Positions 31,121 through 33,717 of a stretch of DNA of 33,717 bases are shown one piece after another. The first letter of the stretch is position 1, and the number at the start of each line of letters is the position of its first letter. The notes under the pieces are model-generated. The model was not told the origin of the DNA and did not search any database. It worked only from the letters and a program-made list of their open reading frames with translations. This DNA comes from VBAS01 sp965652775 (lineage in GTDB: Bacteria > Bacteroidota > Bacteroidia > Chitinophagales > Chitinophagaceae), in the NCBI GenBank assembly GCA_965652775.1, contig CBFGXP010000012.1, positions 1 through 33,717 on the forward strand, given 5' to 3'. The translations under genes and the position numbers were made by a program.

Positions 31121-31756
31121 ATGCAATCCCAAATCGTAGATCCGAAATCTAAAATAGAATCGTCACTTCCTGTGATGGAACAATTCTACACCTTACAAGG
31201 CGAAGGCTTTCATCAGGGCAAAGCTGCGTACTTCATAAGATTAGGAGGTTGTGACGTTGGTTGTGTTTGGTGTGACGTAAAAGATAGTTGGGACGCAGCA
31301 AAACATCCGAAGTTGAAAGTTGAAAGTTTAAAATCGAAGGTTAAAGAAACACCTGCCAGCATTGTTGTTATTACGGGCGGTGAACCTTTAATGCACGATC
31401 TTGGTGATCTGACTAAAGAACTCCAGCTGACCGGTTTAAATACTCACATCGAAACATCAGGAGCATATCCGCTAAGTGGTTCATGGGATTGGATCTGTTT
31501 ATCCCCCAAAAAATTTAAAGCTCCATTGCCCGGTATTGTCCCGTTAGCGAATGAATTAAAGATTGTTGTCTTTAATCGGTCTGATTTTGACTGGGCCGAA
31601 AAATATGCTGCGTTGGTGTCCCCAACATGCAAGCTTTATTTGCAACCTGAATGGGATAAAGCCGCTGAAATAACACCACTTATCATTGAATATATCAAAG
31701 CTCATCCTAAATGGGAGCTGAGCCTGCAAATACATAAATATGTTAATGTTCCCTAA
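31121..31756 (+). CDS. queE: 7-carboxy-7-deazaguanine synthase
   Basis: Radical SAM enzyme that makes 7-carboxy-7-deazaguanine, the ring-contraction step of queuosine (and other 7-deazaguanine) synthesis. The 211-residue chain has the substrate-side FYTLQGEGFHQGKAAYFIRLGG, here seen as FYTLQGEG at 22-29, and the cluster motif CDVGCVWC (Cys44, Cys48, Cys51), followed by ITGGEP at 85-90. The C-terminus LSLQIHKYVNVP is family-typical. The first 18 residues (to the ATG at 31175) are not part of the family and look repeat-derived, so the true start may be MEQFYTLQ. No queC, queD or queF lies nearby. Confidence 0.94.
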   Translation: MQSQIVDPKSKIESSLPVMEQFYTLQGEGFHQGKAAYFIRLGGCDVGCVWCDVKDSWDAAKHPKLKVESLKSKVKETPASIVVITGGEPLMHDLGDLTKELQLTGLNTHIETSGAYPLSGSWDWICLSPKKFKAPLPGIVPLANELKIVVFNRSDFDWAEKYAALVSPTCKLYLQPEWDKAAEITPLIIEYIKAHPKWELSLQIHKYVNVP

Positions 31757-31834
31757 GCAACCAACCGCCCAAAATTTTCTTCTTTCATCGGAATAAAAAA
31801 GCATTAGATTCGTTCTAGAAATCCAGCTATATCA

Positions 31835-33717
31835 ATGAAAACTTTATTCTATATTACTCTCTTTACTTTATACCAATTATTTACTTTCAATTCGGCTGCA
31901 CAGGTATCTGATCTGTCTAAAGTAAATCCCCGGGCTGTTAAGATGTACAATGAAGGATTGGCAAAAGCAACCGACAACAGGTTTGATGATGCGATCAATT
32001 ATTTTCTCCAGGCCATTTATCTTGATACAAATTACGTAGATGCCTACTTATCACTTGCCGGTGTTTATGGTCAAACTAAAAAAAGTAATCTAGCTGTAGA
32101 ATATTATGAAAAAGCGTTGCGGAAAGATTCTAACGCAACCAAAGTATTTAAGTTGACGCTGGCAATTAACCTTGCCGGCATGGGAAATTTTACCAGGGCT
32201 TTAGAAGTGATCAATGATTATTTGTCCAATCCCAAATTAGGTGAAGCAAGTCGTAAGGCCGGGGAATTTCGTAAACGTTGCTTTGAATTTGCAGTTGCTT
32301 TTGAAAAAAAGAATGCTGGACGCAATTATGAGTTTGCACCAAAAAATGCAGGAGACAGGATCAACAGCGCCGAGTCAGAATACCTGCCTTGTCTTACTAT
32401 CGATGGAAAAGAGTTTTTCTTTACAAGAAGACTACGTGGTTATGATGAAGATTTCTTTTCAGCGAAATGGGATGGAAAAGATTGGGTAAAAGCAGCGCCA
32501 CTCGGCGGAAACGTAAATACCGATCAAAATGAAGGAGCACAAATGATATCACAGGATGGAGAAATGCTGGTGTTTACTGCATGTAATCGAAAAGATGGTT
32601 GGGGCAGCTGTGATATTTACATCTCTTACCTTACTCAAAATGGTTGGAGCGAAGGCATTAATCTTGGCGGCAAAATAAATACCGATCAATGGGAATCACA
32701 ACCATGTCTTTCACCTGATAAAAGAGACCTCTATTTTGCAAGCAAGAGACCAGGTGGGCTTGGCGGAAGTGATATCTATGTTTCACATCTGCAACCAAAC
32801 GGTCAGTGGTCATCACCGGAAAATCTCGGGCCCCAAATAAATACAAGCGGCGACGAATCATGTCCTTTTATTCATGCCGATAATCAAACATTATTTTTTA
32901 CATCCAATGGTTTGCTGGGGTATGGCGAAGATGATCTTTACTATGCAAGAAAAGGCCCTAAAGGAGATTGGAGTGTACCCGAAAATCTTGGTTATCCTAT
33001 CAACACGATCTATAAGGAGGGAACATTATTTATAGCTGCAGATGCAAAAACTGCATACTATGCCAGTGATCGAAGCGACAGTAAAGGTGGCCTGGATATT
33101 TACAGTTTTGAATTGCCTGAAAATATTCGACCTAATAAAACACTTTGGGTAAAAGGAAAAGTATTTGATAAAAAAACTACCAAAGGTTTGCCATCTGCCG
33201 TTGAGTTGATTGACCTGAATACTAAGCAGCTGATTTCAAAGGTGCAAACAGATGAAAGAGGAAATTATCTTATTACACTTCCTGTTGGAAAGGACTATGC
33301 ATTTAACGTAAATAGAAAAGGATATTTGTTTTTCTCTGACAATTTTTTCTTAAGTGATCGTTCTTCGGATTCCACCTACGAAAAAAATATCCCGCTTCAG
33401 CCAATAGAAGCAAACGCCTCAATTATATTAAAGAACGTTTTCTTTGATGTAAATAAATTTGACCTCAAACTTGAATCTGAAGCTGAATTAGACAAACTTG
33501 TTCAACTACTAAATGATAATCCCACCGTAAAAATTCAGATCGGCGGGCACACAGATAATGTTGGAAAACCTGCCGATAATCTTGCACTTTCAAACAATAG
33601 AGCAAAAGCTGTAGTCAATTTTCTTGTATCAAAAAATATTACTCCTCAACGATTGACGGCAAAAGGTTTTGGAGAAACACAGCCGATTGCTGATAACAAA
33701 ACTGAAGAAGGAAGAGC
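31835..33717 (+). CDS. PorE-like TPR/PD40/OmpA protein, 3' end outside the window
   Basis: About 627 codons are visible with no stop before the edge. The signal peptide (1-23, ending FNSAAQ) is followed by TPR-like helices (about 30-150: AVKMYNEGLAKATDNRFDDA, then YVDAYLSLAGVYGQ). A beta-propeller of PD40/WD40-like repeats (about 170-430) has the repeated ESQPCLSPDKRDLYFAS and GGLGGSDIYVS phrases. A carboxypeptidase-regulatory-like domain follows (about 438-510, VKGKVFDKKTTKGLPSAVEL). The OmpA C-terminal peptidoglycan-binding domain begins about 527 (LKNVFFDVNKFDL, then GHTDN and LSNNRAKAVVNFL). This order is that of PorE (PG1058) of the type IX secretion system, but Bacteroidota have several such paralogues, so the role is inferred. 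Probably only a few dozen residues are cut off. Confidence 0.85.
   Translation, partial: MKTLFYITLFTLYQLFTFNSAAQVSDLSKVNPRAVKMYNEGLAKATDNRFDDAINYFLQAIYLDTNYVDAYLSLAGVYGQTKKSNLAVEYYEKALRKDSNATKVFKLTLAINLAGMGNFTRALEVINDYLSNPKLGEASRKAGEFRKRCFEFAVAFEKKNAGRNYEFAPKNAGDRINSAESEYLPCLTIDGKEFFFTRRLRGYDEDFFSAKWDGKDWVKAAPLGGNVNTDQNEGAQMISQDGEMLVFTACNRKDGWGSCDIYISYLTQNGWSEGINLGGKINTDQWESQPCLSPDKRDLYFASKRPGGLGGSDIYVSHLQPNGQWSSPENLGPQINTSGDESCPFIHADNQTLFFTSNGLLGYGEDDLYYARKGPKGDWSVPENLGYPINTIYKEGTLFIAADAKTAYYASDRSDSKGGLDIYSFELPENIRPNKTLWVKGKVFDKKTTKGLPSAVELIDLNTKQLISKVQTDERGNYLITLPVGKDYAFNVNRKGYLFFSDNFFLSDRSSDSTYEKNIPLQPIEANASIILKNVFFDVNKFDLKLESEAELDKLVQLLNDNPTVKIQIGGHTDNVGKPADNLALSNNRAKAVVNFLVSKNITPQRLTAKGFGETQPIADNKTEEGR

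Noticed and set aside
1..33717. tRNA, rRNA, CRISPR array, riboswitch or insertion sequence
   Set aside because: I looked for T-loop motifs, regularly spaced repeats, transposase-like frames and conserved riboswitch cores and found none I could support by eye; a covariance-model scan would be decisive.

Overview
The window looks like chromosomal DNA of a Bacteroidota species, most likely of the Chitinophagaceae/Chitinophagales group. The pointers are two SusC/SusD outer-membrane uptake operons, a PorE-like TPR/PD40/OmpA protein, a one-chain E1 alpha/beta 2-oxo acid dehydrogenase, a DUF3467 gene, AT-rich DNA, and promoters of the Bacteroidota form TTTG-N19-TAnnTTTG (the one before folD is a perfect match). 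I see no rRNA, tRNA, CRISPR array, prophage or insertion sequence.

Layout. 1-6.6 kb: the 3' part of tyrS, a secreted protein that may be a permuted papain-fold hydrolase, an SGNH hydrolase, a cyanophycinase-type S51 peptidase, the fused E1 dehydrogenase and a fumarylacetoacetate hydrolase family enzyme. 6.8-10.6 kb: a tight plus-strand operon of an HD phosphohydrolase, a nucleotide-transporter-like membrane protein with HEAT repeats, and a stand-alone cyclic-nucleotide-binding domain. 10.6-14.5 kb: housekeeping genes pth, rplY and prs (minus strand), a possible small membrane protein, radC, and DUF3467. 14.6-27.1 kb: two consecutive susC-susD-DUF1735-type lipoprotein operons, both on the minus strand. 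27.1-30.0 kb: a two-gene operon for a PorV/FadL-like barrel and a helix-hairpin-helix plus beta-barrel protein. 30.1 kb to the end: folD, queE and the 5' part of a PorE-like gene cut by the window edge.

The most interesting large-scale structure is that the two Sus-type operons are copies of a longer unit of about 6.2 kb: conserved leader, susC, susD, surface lipoprotein, terminator, DUF3467. The DUF3467 gene is intact after the first unit (14232-14543). After the second it survives only as a pseudogene (20901-21131) with an in-frame stop and a lost C-terminus. The non-coding leaders of both susC genes share blocks over about 130 bp, including a hairpin near the probable transcript start.

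The best candidate for an under-described system is the HD / transporter-HEAT / cNMP-binding operon. Its pieces suggest a membrane protein regulated by a cyclic nucleotide and linked to a phosphohydrolase. The binding domain lies in the same reading frame as the transporter and is separated from it only by two stop codons. This reading is inference: the domain calls come from motifs read by eye, and no database search was possible.
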